From positions 62,600,107-62,664,106 of the forward strand of contig NC_077227.1 of the NCBI RefSeq assembly GCF_027887165.1: 64,000 bases of DNA, written 5' to 3'. The position numbers and the translations under genes are program-made. The notes beneath the pieces were generated by a model. The model was given only the letters and a program-made list of their open reading frames with translations, had not been told where the DNA came from and searched no databases. The stretch's first letter is position 1; every line of letters starts with the position of its first letter. Positions 23,884 to 34,339 of this stretch are shown here, piece after piece. This DNA comes from Monodelphis domestica (lineage: Eukaryota; Chordata; Mammalia; Didelphimorphia; Didelphidae).

Positions 23884-24066
23884 TTGCTATTTCTACTATT
23901 TACTACTGCTATTGCTATTTATTGCTACTACTATCTACTCCTGTTACTATTATTGCTTTCTATTGCTGTTAGTATTTGCTACTGCTATTTCTACTGCTGT
24001 TGCTATTACTATTTACTATTATTGCTATTGCTATTTCTACTGCTGTTGCTATTGCTGATACTGATG
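23884..24066 (+). repeat. Imperfect trinucleotide array (TTG/CTA/CTG/TTA)n
   Basis: About 180 bp of interleaved TATTGC, TACTGC, TACTAT and TGTTGC triplet units, ending in GATACTGATGAGAC. Low-complexity Leu/Tyr frames here are by-products. Confidence 0.9.
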
Positions 24067-24500
24067 AGACAGAGTTGAGTAATATGACAAAGTTTTATTG
24101 TGGAAAAGGAAGGGGGGCAGGGAAAAGAAGGGAGAGTAAGGGGGGAGGGGAGCCTGCAAACCTGTAGGTGGCTATCAGGGTTTCCCCTGGGGTGGAGAAG
24201 GGGGCAATCTCTTATAGGGTGGTGGTCTGGGATGAGTTAATCTGGATTGCCTCCATTGGGCAAAGTTGGGTACTTGGGTGAAGCTCACTGGAGTGTCCTA
24301 AGGCAGTTGGGAACCTCTATCTCTTGGGGTGAGAAGTTCTCAGGCCTGAGGGTCAGTGATGCAGGGAGGTCATTTGTCTAGGCCTGACAGGGAAGTCTTG
24401 GAGTCCTGCCAGGCTTGGGCAGGTGCTGGGGGAAGTGGGAAGGTGGGAGAGGGGACTTTAGTCCTGGCAGGGATTGGGAGAAAGGGGAAAAGGGATTTTG
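24067..24500 (-). mobile_element. Possible LTR fragment in minus orientation
   Basis: Next to the triplet array, the minus strand reads CCACAATAAAACTTTGTC, a polyadenylation-type end. It is preceded on that strand by about 400 bp of G/A-poor, pyrimidine-rich DNA. This looks like an LTR or a retroposed 3' end; the family is unknown. Confidence 0.3.
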
Positions 24501-24766
24501 GTCTATCCATCTATCCATTTTGTTATATATTTTAATATAATTAAATTATTGTTTATTATTTATATTACAATTCTCTATTATTAATTTAATGTGTTATATC
24601 TTTTTTATATTTAACTTTCTGACAGCATCAATTATAAGACAGAAGAGAGGTGCAATGGGGAAAATGAGAAATAGTGCTTTAAAATCCTAGAAATGTTGTA
24701 AAATCCTTTTTCTTTAATGGTGCTTTTAGATCTTATACTTTTTTACTAGTTAGCAGATATTAGAAA

Positions 24767-25244
24767 CTGTGCATTCCCAATTACCCCCAGCTGAAAAGAG
24801 ATGGCAAGATCAAGCCTAAAGGGACCAGGGTGTGGTTGTGGGGGCAGCACCAGAGCTAACCAGAGGCTTTGTTTTGACTTTATTCCCTTAGATAAGAGTT
24901 TGAAGACTGAGAAAAAACTCCAGCACCAAGAAGACATGGGAAGGAAAATCAACCAAGTGCACTGGAGATCTTTGCACTCCTCCCCTACCCCTTCTCTTGG
25001 AATGCCCATGGAAGAAATAATCTGAGTAAGGGTGGAGAATTCCCAGGAGGGGAGGGGGCAATATCTCAGGTCCATAATAAAAACTAGAAACCTGAAGTCC
25101 CCCTGGCTGTGGCTTTTTTCTGTGGCTTGTCCATTGCCCTGGCCTTCTATATGGAATATCCTACAATAAACACTTTCATGTCTTAAGATGAAGGGATCTG
25201 AGCTGAATTCTTTGGACAAGAACCAGCATTAGTTCTCCTACCAC
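24767..25244 (+). mobile_element. Possible solo LTR
   Basis: The segment starts TGTGCATTCCC and ends CTCCTACCACA (TG..CA). Near its 3' part it has a TATA-like CCATAATAAAAAC and a polyadenylation-type CTACAATAAACACTTTC. No internal retroviral coding region is adjacent. This is an old solo-LTR candidate. Confidence 0.4.
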
Positions 25245-25389
25245 AAAACTTGTTCTCCCACATCAGAAACAGAGAAATCAAGAAACATGAAAGGCCATGA
25301 AATTCTGGCTTGGGCTCACTCAGATAAGCCTCAGTTCTGCCCATCTGTGACCAGACACCCTTTTATAACCGTAACTTGGTGCTTAACTA

Positions 25390-25860
25390 CAAGATGTCCT
25401 TTTTTTTTATTGAAATTCAATTATGTTTTGAAATAAACACAACAAAAATGTATGAAATGCACATACTGATGGCGTTTAGGATAAGAGTTCCACAGGTACC
25501 AATAAAAAAATCACAGCGATACTTCTGGCCGAAAATAATGTAAAAAACTTTATTTTCCACATAGAGCAAAAACAACAATCGAAACCATAATTCCATGTAA
25601 ACAAAAGTGACTGCTTTGGCCTCTCTTTTCAATAAATCAAACTGCTTAAAAAACAAAGAAAGAACTTGCAATTTCTGCCTATATTAGGTTGTACTTGTAT
25701 TTTGTAGTACTTCTAGTTTGCAGTGTGTAACACTATAATATGGTAATATGGCCTTATTAGGTACTCTTATACTTTATCCATATTATTAATGAACATGTGT
25801 TAATACAAACTAAAGCTATTCTGCTGAAATTCACAACTTGAATTTCAACTTAAAACTTGG
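25390..25860 (-). pseudogene. Possible processed retrocopy 3' end, parent not recognised
   Basis: On the minus strand the stretch ends with AATTGAATTTCAATAAAAAA, that is a polyadenylation signal followed by an A-run at 25392-25400 (poly(T) on +). This is the pattern of an mRNA retrocopy. A short minus frame at 25417-25671 gives no recognisable protein and may be 3' UTR. Confidence 0.3.
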
Positions 25861-25887
25861 GTGGAGAATTCTGATTTAAAAGTGTAA

Positions 25888-26085
25888 AATAGGGGCAGCT
25901 AGGTAATTCAGTGGATTAAGAGCCAGATCCAGAGATGGAAAGTCCTGGGTTCAAACTTGACCTCAGACACTCCCTAGCTGTGTGACCTTGGGTAAGTCAC
26001 TTAATCCCCATTGCCTAGTCCTTTCCACGCTTCTGCCTTGGAACCCATATTTGGTATTGATTCTAAGACTGAAGGCAAAGTTAAA
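25888..26085 (+). mobile_element. tRNA-derived SINE (Mar1/WSINE type)
   Basis: GGGGCAGCTAGGTAATTCAG head, complete core and TTCTAAGACTGAAGGCAAAG tail, followed by A-rich DNA. Confidence 0.92.
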
Positions 26086-26341
26086 AAAAAAACAACAAAT
26101 GTTAGAAATAAGTTCAAAGACAGCAGTATTAGTTTTAGGAGTATATCTGAACTGTTTTCTTTCCCTGCTCCCTAATTTCCTTAAAGTATTTGATTTTCTA
26201 TTAAAAAATCAAGGGAGTAAAGGGAGTAAGGGAGTGAAAATCTCTTTTTCACCTTCACCCTTCTCAAATCCTTTTCACTATAAGTCTGAGAGGGAAGAGC
26301 TTGGAGGAAGACAGTTAAGTCAGGGCAACTCTGGAGTATTT

Positions 26342-26347
26342 TTTATT
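26342..26347 (-). terminator. Polyadenylation signal of copy 2
   Basis: AATAAA on the minus strand lies inside the block ACAAATAAAAAATACTCC. That block is conserved at the same place after copy 3 (59840-59855). Confidence 0.75.
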
Positions 26348-26608
26348 TGTTGTTTTTACCAAGACCCAGATTAATTCTGAAATGAATACTGTTCCTCTAG
26401 AACACAAACTAAACAGATATAAATCCTCTCCCACCACTCAGCTTAGTCTTGGACTTGTTCAAGCACTCACAGATGGCATTTACCCTTAATTGACAAAGTA
26501 AGGCAAAAGATTTTATCCTAGTACATTTCACACCATGATATTTATATTTTTCACATAAATCAAGATCCAAATTCCTCACTTTACTGAGTGATCATCAATG
26601 AAGTACAT
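26348..26608 (-). other. 3' UTR of homeobox copy 2
   Basis: This is collinear with 59600-59850 after copy 3. Shared segments include GTCAATTAAGGGTA, CATCTGTGAGTGCTTGA, TGAGTGGTGGGA and AGTATTCATTTCAGAATTAA. The match identifies the displaced end of copy 3. Confidence 0.85.
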
Positions 26609-27514
26609 TTAAAAAGACATTAATTCATTTAGATAACTAAAATTACTAGATTTAGCATTTGGATTCTCTGCCAGATTTTTGTGAGGGGCAGCCAGATGTC
26701 CATCAAGAAGTTGTGTAGACTCAAGGTTAGCAGTTCTGTTGGGTAGATCAAAGACACTCAATTCCTGGTTAAAGGAAGGAAATGATCCATATGGCTGCTC
26801 CTCCCTTCTCATCAATGAGGGTGGCTGTGTATGGATTTCATTCTCTTGTGGTAATTGATGCCTTGATAGGGTCAGCTGTTGACCCTGGATGGTGGAGTGT
26901 TGGGTCATCAAGGGCTGCCAGCTGCTGGGGGTGAGACTGTTGGGGTTATGGCTGCTGTAATTGACATGGGGACTGTTGTGCACATTGAAAAGGCAATGGG
27001 TGAATGGGTCATTGTCGGAGTACACACCTTGTTCCTGACCATGTGTCGGTGGCTTCACTTCATAAAAGGAAGTGTGTGGGTCATAGTTCTCTGGTCCTTG
27101 TGTTCCCTGCAAGGCCCAGGAAGATGCACTCTGGTTGGAGCTTCCTAGGAACCCTGGCCAGGGGAGGGCATGAGGCTGAAGTTGTGTGGTGGCTCTCATG
27201 GTTGAGGAGGAGCCCAAGTTATGGCTTTGGGAACTGCCATCTCCATACGAGTAAGAAACTTCAGGAGGTAAAGCTACCTTTCTCCTCTTTATGAAGCAGC
27301 TACTGCTCTGGCTAGTTTCCTGACTGGGCTCCAGATCTGTGCAGGAGCCAGACTCAGATTCCTTAGATGAAGACTGATCATTCTCAGAGAGGTCCTTTTT
27401 CAGAATTTGGCTTGGTGATGAATTCTCCAGCTGTTCCATCTCTTTTCCTGAGGTGGTGGATGAGGGAGAGTCTGGACCTTTACCTTGTCTAGCTCTTCTG
27501 TTTTGGAACCAGAC
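26609..27514 (-). CDS. Copy 2 exon 3
   Basis: The exon starts at VWFQNRRARQGKG after a CCCCACTTAG acceptor and is open to the stop at 26609. It has the same architecture as exon 3 of the other copies but lacks the internal duplication of copy 3. Confidence 0.92.
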   Translation of the reverse strand, partial: VWFQNRRARQGKGPDSPSSTTSGKEMEQLENSSPSQILKKDLSENDQSSSKESESGSCTDLEPSQETSQSSSCFIKRRKVALPPEVSYSYGDGSSQSHNLGSSSTMRATTQLQPHALPWPGFLGSSNQSASSWALQGTQGPENYDPHTSFYEVKPPTHGQEQGVYSDNDPFTHCLFNVHNSPHVNYSSHNPNSLTPSSWQPLMTQHSTIQGQQLTLSRHQLPQENEIHTQPPSLMRREEQPYGSFPSFNQELSVFDLPNRTANLESTQLLDGHLAAPHKNLAENPNAKSSNFSYLNELMSF

Positions 27515-30500
27515 CTAAGTGGGGAGAAGAATAAATGTCATGATGTCCATTAATATGAATTCAATTTTAATTTTTCATTGTCAGTAAAGGGGGTCAATTT
27601 TCATTTCTTTGAAATGGTATGGCTCTAAACATGACAAGACAACATGGCAAGACATTTCTCTTTTTTGGCTGCTTTCTTCATCTGATTAAAAGAAAGCCTT
27701 GTGCTCGCTTTGGCAGCACATGTACCAAAATTGGACCAATTCAGAGATTAGCATGGTCCCTGCAAAAAGATAACAGGCAAATTCATGAGGGGTTCCATAC
27801 TTTTTCAAAGCATTCGATTCTTCATGTAAGTTTATTTGGGTTTTGGTTTTATATCATTATTCTCTTATAAAAATGAACAATACGGACATGTTTTTGGCAT
27901 GATAATACATGTATAACCCAGATTGAATTGCTTGCCAGCTCCAGGAGGGGAGAGGGAAGGTAAGGATAGGGAGGGAGATGATTTGGACTCTCTTTGAAAG
28001 ACTTATGTGGAAATTTGTCATTACATGTAATTGGTAAAAATAAAATATCTTTAAAGAACAAAAAGAAAGCCTTAAGGAAATAGAGACCTAAAAAACGAAG
28101 CCCATCACCTTATTTCTCAAGGGATGCATCCTCACCCCACCCTGCTTGACCATACTGGACTCTGCCTCTTTGGAAGAAACCCCATTTCCCAGACTTTTCT
28201 TTCTCTCTGGAAATAAATCCTTTCTAACCCATTCTTTTCTTACCAAAGTTCTCCAGAAGAAAAAAAATCTCTCTCTCCCTACAAGTAAACCACTATAGAA
28301 AGCTAAATGTTGCAAAAGCCCTGCTTGTATTCATTAAATAAGATGAAAAAAATGCCTCTTATGAAAGCTAAGAAGGGTAGAGAATATATCACAATGAGTT
28401 CGCAGGATATGAAACCTAAATGCCAAAGTTACCACATGGTAACACAGAAGATATCCGGATCAAGTATATTTCAAAGCTACAGCACTAAAAAGAGATCCTT
28501 TCATTATTTACAACTGAACAATTAAAAAAAATTTAAACCTTTATCTTCTTTCTTAGAATTAATAGTATGTTTGCAAATAATATTATGTAAGGGCTAGGCA
28601 ATGGAATTTAAGTGACTTGCCCAGGGTCACATAGATAGGAAGTGTCTGACACCAGATTTGATCTTAGGACCTCCAGTCTCCAGGCTTGATTTTCTACCCA
28701 CTGAACCACTTAGCTGCCCCAACTAGACAGTTTTTTGCATAAACAGGATGATTTCAATTAGGGAAAGGGCAACTGCAGATTGGGGGGGGGGAATCTTCAT
28801 ATCAAATATGTAGTCTGATAAAGGTATGATATTTAAGATTTATGGTATTTTAGTCATTATATCTTACTCTTCCTGACCCTATTTGGGATTTTCTTGGCAA
28901 AGATATTGGAGTGGTTTGCCAATTTCTTTTCCAAATCATTTGACAGATGAGGAAACTGAGGCAAATGGGGTTAAGTGACTTGCCCAGGATCACACACCTA
29001 GTAAGTGTCTGAAGTCAGATTTGAACTCAGGTCTTCCTGATTGCAAGCCTGGAGTTCTATCTACTGGCCACCTAACTGCCCTTGATATTTAAGTCACCCC
29101 CAAAACAATGTCATGTTTCCCTTAAAGCTCAAAGATCTATAATTCTACTATAAATTCTAGTCTTAGGCAGGTAAGCTGTCTCAAAAAGATAGATAGTTTG
29201 TACAAGTCTTTCAGATGGGCTGAAGTGAAATCTATTACATGCCAAATTCTGTCTTAGGTTAAGACCTCAGTATAGAGGTATCAAGGAGAATTTCCATTGG
29301 CACAGTCTGGGGAAAATCAAGAGTCACAAGCTCATGGACAAAGATGAAAAAGATTTATTTTTTGCCTATCCAAAAAGCTCTAGGAAGACAGACACAAACA
29401 AGACTATATGGGAACTCTATTTTAACTGGTCCTAACTTAGAGAATGCTTGAAAATTGACTAAACTTTCTATTTTTTGAAAACTACTAGGCATTTAGAGGA
29501 AATGAGGGGACAGCTATGTGGTCTCAGTGGTTAGAGAAGTCAGGCTTGGAAATAGGAAGTGTTACAAGTATTTGTTAATTGAGTAAGCAATAAAAGAGTA
29601 TTAATAGGTTAGGTACAGAGAGCTGAATTTGTGTGAACTGAATTTCTTTAAGGCAGAATGGAATCTTAAAAGGATGATGGAAAGAGAACATTCCCAAGGA
29701 GCCTTGGGAAGGGTAGTTGGACCAAGAATTACTTTTTGAACTGTCCTGAATAAGGAAGGTTGTTCAAGGAGCTTGCTCTGAGTTGGAGAAAATCTGGTGA
29801 AGCTATTTCTTGAAAACTAATGAGTTCAAATCTTAGCTCAGAGACTTCCTAGCTTTGTGACCCAGGACAGGTCACTTAACCCCAATTGTCTAGTCCTTAT
29901 GGCTTTTCTGCCTTGAGAGTGATACTTAGTAGTGATTCTAAGCCAGCAGGCAAGGGTTTAAAAAAAAAGATGAAATGGTGAAATAATTAATATGATTAGA
30001 GCACTTTTTGTGGCAAGAAATTGAGAAGTCATCTCAGTGTAGAGGAAAGAATGTTCCATGTGGAGTCAGATCACCTTGGTCCTCAGATTGCTACATCAAG
30101 ACTCTGAGAAGTCAGAGAAAACTCCAAAAGACATCAGAACTCAGATGGATGCCATGACAAAAATTGAACTAAGAAGACTAATGGGAAAGTACGCTTCCCT
30201 TCTTTTGGTCACAAGGTGGTGAGTTTATGTTCTTACACATGGTCAATGCATTGATTCATTTGGTTGATTGATTGTTCTTTGTTACTTTGGGAGATTCTAT
30301 TGGTTGGGGATAGGAGATAATATTGGGCAATGTCAGTGATTTTTTTATTACTCAATAAATATCACATTAAAAAAAAAAGAGAGAGCTAAGGCATTATTAC
30401 TCCATTCCACAGTGAGAAATGAAAGGACAGAAAGGATAGGCAATATAGGATAGTTTCATGCTCTCTAAAACAACTTTAAACAGACACACACATACATACA

Positions 30501-31056
30501 CACACAGATATTAACCAGAGGCATGAGTTCTCAACTTGCCTGTATTCTACTTTCAGGAACATTGGTCATCTTGGAAAGTTGTTCTCTTTCTTTTATCCCA
30601 GGGTAGTTGTTCTTTTGAAAGTAGTTGATCAAAATATTGAGTTGTGCTTTACTAAATATTGTTCGTTTTCTTCTTGCAGATGGGTTAGGTCCAGGCTCTA
30701 AAAGAAAGGGAGGAAAAAGATTTGGAGAGTTAATTTACAGAAACTGGAGCATTTCTTTTTCTTACTAGATCACATGTAGAATAATGACTTTGAGCCTTCA
30801 AACAGCCTCTCTTGTAGCAGTGGACACAACTGTGCCTTGTCTCTAATCCAGTCTCCTTTGGTTTCCCTCCCAAGAAAATTTGGTTTTCTCCCTATCTTTG
30901 CCTGCTGATCTCCTTTGAGCATTTGTCAGTTGTGGAATGCTTTGTATTCTTAGAAATTTGATTCAGTTTTCTTCATATTTGAGAAATGAGACCTTTGTCA
31001 AAGACATTTGTTTAAAAAAAAATTTCCCTAGTTTATTGAACCCATGGTTCTTCGTT

Positions 31057-31088
<32 letters not shown>

Positions 31089-32609
31089 CCCTTATTGTCT
31101 GTCTTAAGAGTAGATACTAAGTATTGGTTCCAAGGTAGAAGAGTGGTAAGGGCTAGACAATGGGAGTTAAGTGACTTGCCCAGGCTAGGAAGTGGCTGAG
31201 ATTTGAAGCCAGGACCTCTATTCTCTTGGCCTGGCTCTCTATCCACTGTGTCCTGTCCCAGTTCCTTCTTGATAAGACTGAGGGGAGAGTACTCAATGGC
31301 TTCTCAGATCGCTTCTTCTCTTACAAGTATAAGCCTGGATTTGACAAAGTGAGACCATTAGTCATCAATACTGCAGGACTTAGCTTTATGTGACCAATAC
31401 CAACACCTTTTGAGTAAGCTGAAAATTGGGCATCATAGCGATAAGCACATATCTCAAACTTATCAGAGCTACCAGCATCACCACTCTTGTACTTTGGGGC
31501 TATTATTAATAACTAAATAGTGTTAATGAAACAAAGAGAAGCACTGCTCTGAAATGGACACAACTTAAAGCAAGAACTCTGGACAAAGACTGATGTGGGA
31601 GCTAATATTTGGCACAAAACGCTGAAATAACTGGTTGAGCTGCTTTAAGACCTGGGCTGATTTCTCAAGTGCTCTGGTAGATTTAAGGACTGGCTCAAGT
31701 TCACACAGCCAGACTATTTCAGAGGCAGGACTTGAATCGAGGTCTTATGACTTCAAGAGGTCATGCTCTCCACATTTAAGCTACCTTATGAATTCTATAT
31801 TTATTAAATGCCCCACTACCTTGTGCTGAGTTGTGCAATACACAGATATAACACAGAACTTTAAACAATTTAATGATAACTCTGGAATTTCTCTTCAACA
31901 AACTAACAAGCACTTTGCTAATATTAACTCAGTTCATCCCCAGAAAAACACTGGATACTATTATTATCCTCATTTTGCACATAGATAGGGGTAAAGTGAC
32001 TTGCCCAGGCTCACACTGCTAAGTACCTATTAAGCACAGGGTGAGAACTCAGGTCTCAGGTGCTAGCAGAAGTTGACACTTCTTAGTACACAGCATTTTG
32101 GAGGGAAGGCATTATTTTCTCAGTTCTTCCTAGCTCTGGGGTCAGCTTTGTATCTACTAATCCCTTCTACTACTTTCCCCCACCCCCACCCCCACCCCAT
32201 GGAGAGAAATGTGTTACTGTCTTGATCTCTGACAGTCTTTGAAAAACAATGTTAACTTGTCCCACAATATTTCAGTAAAGTTTTTCACTTTAGCAAATTA
32301 ACAGTATGTAATTCTTTCAAGATACCAGCAAAAGGGGTGTCTAGGTGGCTCAGTGCATAGAGCCAGGAGGTCCTGGGTTCAAATGTGACCTCAGACACTT
32401 CCCAGCTGTGTGACCCTGGGCGAGTCACTTAACCTCCATTGCCTAGCCCTTACCATTTTTCTGCCTTAGAACCAATACAGTATTGATTTTAAGACAGAAA
32501 GTAAGGGTTAAAAAAAAAGTTAAGGAATGTCAACAAATGTTTGTGGAACAGTGTTTCACTTACTGAAAGACCTGGGCATCTCATTTTCAGATGGAGAGTT
32601 GGTGTCCAT
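26609..32609 (-). CDS. Single-homeodomain DUX-like PRD-class homeobox protein, copy 2
   Basis: Minus-strand exons: 32609-32564, 30697-30540 and 27514-26609, giving 369 residues. The leader MDTNSPSENEMPRSF is followed by the homeodomain at 23-82: ARRKRTIFSKAQ, YPGI, PESRIQ|VWFQNRRARQ with W48, Q50, N51 and R53. The intron between residues 46 and 47 uses a GC donor (CAG|GCAAGT). The tail begins with a Ser/Glu-rich part, then a basic cluster IKRRKV (about residue 140) that could be a nuclear localisation signal, then PENYDPHTSFYE shared with the other copies, then Gln/Ser/Pro-rich sequence. It ends FSYLNELMSF. The reading frame is intact and the promoter has GC, CCAAT and TATA elements, so this looks like the healthiest of the three. 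It lies tail-to-tail with copy 1. It is presumably a sequence-specific nuclear regulator; targets are unknown. Confidence 0.87.
27701..27806 (+). pseudogene. RNU6: U6 snRNA pseudogene (5' part of a U6-L1 chimera)
   Basis: The segment starts GTGCTCGCTTTGGCAGCACA and keeps AGAGATTAGCATGG and GCAAATTCATGAGG. It runs the full ~105 nt of U6 spliceosomal RNA with scattered substitutions and a small deletion. There is no sign of the U6 upstream promoter, so it is a retrocopy. It lies in intron 2 of copy 2, antisense to it. Confidence 0.93.
27807..28060 (+). mobile_element. L1 3' end fused to the U6 copy
   Basis: This is an L1 3' UTR-like segment (ACATGTATAACCCAGATTGA..ATTACATGTAATTGGTAAAA..AAATATC) with an A-rich end. 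Together with the U6 part it is bounded by a perfect 13-bp duplication, AAAAGAAAGCCTT, at 27688-27700 and 28061-28073. So both parts entered in one retrotransposition event. Confidence 0.9.
28074..28534. other. Intron 2 of copy 2, no feature recognised
   Basis: Only short frames are present. No repeat family or RNA is recognised. Confidence 0.4.
28535..28720 (-). mobile_element. tRNA-derived SINE (Mar1/WSINE type)
   Basis: Reverse copy ending CCACTTAGCTGCCCC; core GACTTGCCCAGGGTCACATA. Confidence 0.9.
28855..29083 (-). mobile_element. Mar1/MIR-like CORE-SINE
   Basis: Reverse copy with the CORE wording ACAGATGAGGAAACTGAGGC, CTTGCCCAGGATCACACA and GGCCACCTAACTGCCC. Its longer 3' part (TTTTCTTGGCAAAGATATTG) separates it from the shorter SINE type above. 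Confidence 0.85.
29505..29965 (+). mobile_element. SINE interrupted by an insertion of about 265 bp
   Basis: The SINE head is at 29505-29558 (GGGGACAGCTATGTGGTCTC..AATAGGAAGT) and the rest at about 29824-29965 (GAGTTCAAATCTTAGCTCAG..CAAGGGTTTA). The intervening DNA holds an AATAAAAG signal and no recognised family; its ends are not firmly placed. Confidence 0.75.
30000..30380 (+). repeat. Probable unclassified retroposon with A-tail
   Basis: It ends with TTATTACTCAATAAATATCA followed by an A-run (30369-30378), and contains repeated TTGATTGATT wording. Only one copy is visible here, so its family is uncertain. Confidence 0.35.
30540..30697 (-). CDS. Copy 2 exon 2 (homeodomain residues up to 46), GC donor
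   Basis: The 158-nt exon is preceded by a CCTTTCTTTTAG acceptor and followed by GCAAGT at 30539-30534. It encodes ARRKRTIFSKAQ through PESRIQ. About 130 bp of the upstream intron (30700-30830) is nearly identical to the same place in copy 3 (50040-50170). Confidence 0.92.
31088..31250 (-). mobile_element. tRNA-derived SINE (Mar1/WSINE type)
   Basis: Reverse copy (AAGAGTGGTAAGGGCTAGAC..CTGGCTCTCTATCCACTG), in intron 1 of copy 2. Confidence 0.85.
31675..31790 (-). mobile_element. MIR-like SINE remnant
   Basis: AGTTCACACAGCCAGACTAT..ACTTGAATCGAGGTCTTATG. Confidence 0.55.
31925..32065 (-). mobile_element. MIR-like SINE remnant
   Basis: TATTATTATCCTCATTTTGC..AAAGTGACTTGCCCAGGCTC, typical MIR wording in reverse orientation. 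Confidence 0.7.
32178..32199 (+). repeat. (CCCCCA)n short simple repeat
   Basis: About three and a half hexamer units. Confidence 0.85.
32336..32512 (+). mobile_element. tRNA-derived SINE (Mar1/WSINE type)
   Basis: GGGGTGTCTAGGTGGCTCAG head and TTTTAAGACAGAAAGTAAGG tail, 50 bp from the donor of copy 2 exon 1 (antisense to the gene). Confidence 0.9.
32564..32609 (-). CDS. Copy 2 exon 1 (start codon exon)
   Basis: It encodes MDTNSPSENEMPRSF plus one base and has a GTAAGTG donor. It is the same length (46 nt) and phase as copy 1 exon 1, and its leader resembles MDTKPPPDSL of copy 3. Confidence 0.88.
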
Positions 32610-32727
32610 CTTCCTTGAAGAGTCCGAAGATAAGATCCAAATGGTAGCTGGCAAGGACTGCTGAAGGGAGATAGGCTCCAAAGGACTAGAAAAAGTGGAA
32701 ATGCCCCGAAGTGCCCATTCTCCAGAC

Positions 32728-32782
32728 ATTTATACGCCTCCTTTAAAGTCCCAACCAATAGAAACCAAGAGCCCCGCCTCCT
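32728..32782 (-). promoter_or_regulatory. Proximal promoter of homeobox copy 2
   Basis: On the minus strand it reads GGAGGCGGGGCTCTTGGTTT (GC box), then CTATTGG (inverted CCAAT, 32754-32760), then TATAAAT (32734-32728), 119 bp before the ATG. It is nearly base-for-base the same as copy 1's block and complete compared with copy 3. Confidence 0.85.
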
Positions 32783-32784
32783 TT

Positions 32785-33925
32785 TTTCCCTCCCGGAGTC
32801 GGGCGGTCCACGAAGCTAAGTTCACGTTTTGTAGGGAAAGTAGGTGTTAATTTGAACTTCACTTGTTAACTTGATTTCAGTTGTGATCTGCCCAGCCAGC
32901 CACAGAAACAACCTTCTTATTTTTCTAGAAGAAATGCTGGCTTTTTCCAAAAGGACCTAAATACGTCTGGTAATAGGAAGGCTCCAAGAAGAGAGTAAAA
33001 CTAGAAATTGCAGAGGAGATGCTAACTTGCCATATTACTAGAAGGAGTTTTCTCACCTGGGAGTTCTTTAGATCAGTGAAATCACAAGTCCAGTCCTTAT
33101 CTCTACGACTGGGAAGCATTGTTTTACTAGGCTGGACGCTGAACGAAGAGGGTTAGTATGGGAAAATGACCAGACTGCTTTTCAGCTTCACCACCACCTA
33201 ACTCTTAGTTGAAGGTCCATCCATGGCAAGACACTCCCTCCAGAAATTCCTGTCTGTTTCCTTATCTTTGCATTTCCTCCCCACTCGCCTCCCAGACTAG
33301 GTGAGCAATTGTGACTTCTAGTAAATTAGAATACCCGATTGTTAAGGCACTATTTCATAAGGAGTTCCAAGGCGCAGGGACTTTCCTTTGGGCCCATAAA
33401 GAAGTGAAATTCCCTGCCTGCAAGAAGTTCCAATCTACTAGGGGCAGGATTGGGCTAAATAATGTCCTTGTATCCTTCCAAACCTAATGGAGGCATATAA
33501 TAGGCAGTCAGTCAACAAGCATTTATGAAATGTGTGTCAGACCTTGGCCAATTGCTAGGGATACATAGAAAGCCTTTTGCCTTTTGTATTGCTGGAAGAG
33601 CTCACCTTTAACCTAGAGAGAGGGATAGGCTCTTTGACTTCACTGGCATTAGGAATCCTTGAGGAAGGAATCCCCCTCTATCAGTGCAAACTGGCAGTCT
33701 CCCCTCTCTCTAATTTAATTATCTTATAGTAATGTTTAGAGCCCTGAGAAATGACTTGACCAGGGTCACACAGATAATCCGAGTTAGAGACAAGGTCTTC
33801 TCCTGGAAGGTTAGTCTTAGTGGAGCCTGTTACCATCCCCCAACTCCCCACCCCAATCTGGCCAAAACAAAAGACATTAAAAAACTATCATTCAGCTCAA
33901 AAATGTCAGACTCCATTCTCCCCCA
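32785..33925. other. Upstream flank of copy 2, MIR remnant only
   Basis: A segment at about 33050-33110 (ATCAGTGAAATCACAAGTCC) resembles about 11285-11325 and is probably a dispersed repeat. A MIR-like piece lies at 33735-33810. There is no gene. Confidence 0.4.
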
Positions 33926-33929
33926 ACAA

Positions 33930-34100
33930 TGATCAATATGGAAGTATGTTTTGCTTGATGGTATATGTATAGCCCAGATCAAATTGGTTTCCATCTCCAA
34001 GAGGGGGAGGGGGAAAATCTCAATCATATAATTTTGGAAAATGCATGTTAAAAATTGTTGTTATATGTAATTGGGCAAATAAAATATCTTTGAATGAAAA
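33930..34100 (+). mobile_element. L1 3' UTR fragment
   Basis: ATGTATAGCCCAGATCAAAT..TTATATGTAATTGGGCAAAT..AAATATCTTT. This is the same 3' UTR subtype as in the U6 chimera. Confidence 0.8.
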
Positions 34101-34339
34101 AAGCATCAGAACATCCTTTGTCATCATTTCATGCACCGTGTGTCCAACTCAGTGGACTACTAAGACATCCCTCAATTCCAGGAGGTCTTCTCTCTCAGGC
34201 CCTCTCCATCTCCCTCCCCTCCCCCAATTTCACTGCGTTTTACAGCTGAAAAAACTGAGGACTTGAGATGGGAAGGGATTTGCCTTGGGTCATGTTTGAA
34301 GGGAGAAGTAGACAGGGTTAGCAGAAGAATTATCAGAGA

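Noticed and set aside
23836-24167. Leu/Tyr-rich frames as small membrane proteins
   Set aside because: They are translations of the triplet array.
11280-33110. Segmental duplication linking ~11.28 kb and ~33.06 kb (TCAGTGAAATCACAGGTCC-like)
   Set aside because: The shared block is short and the flanks do not align; it is better explained as a dispersed repeat.
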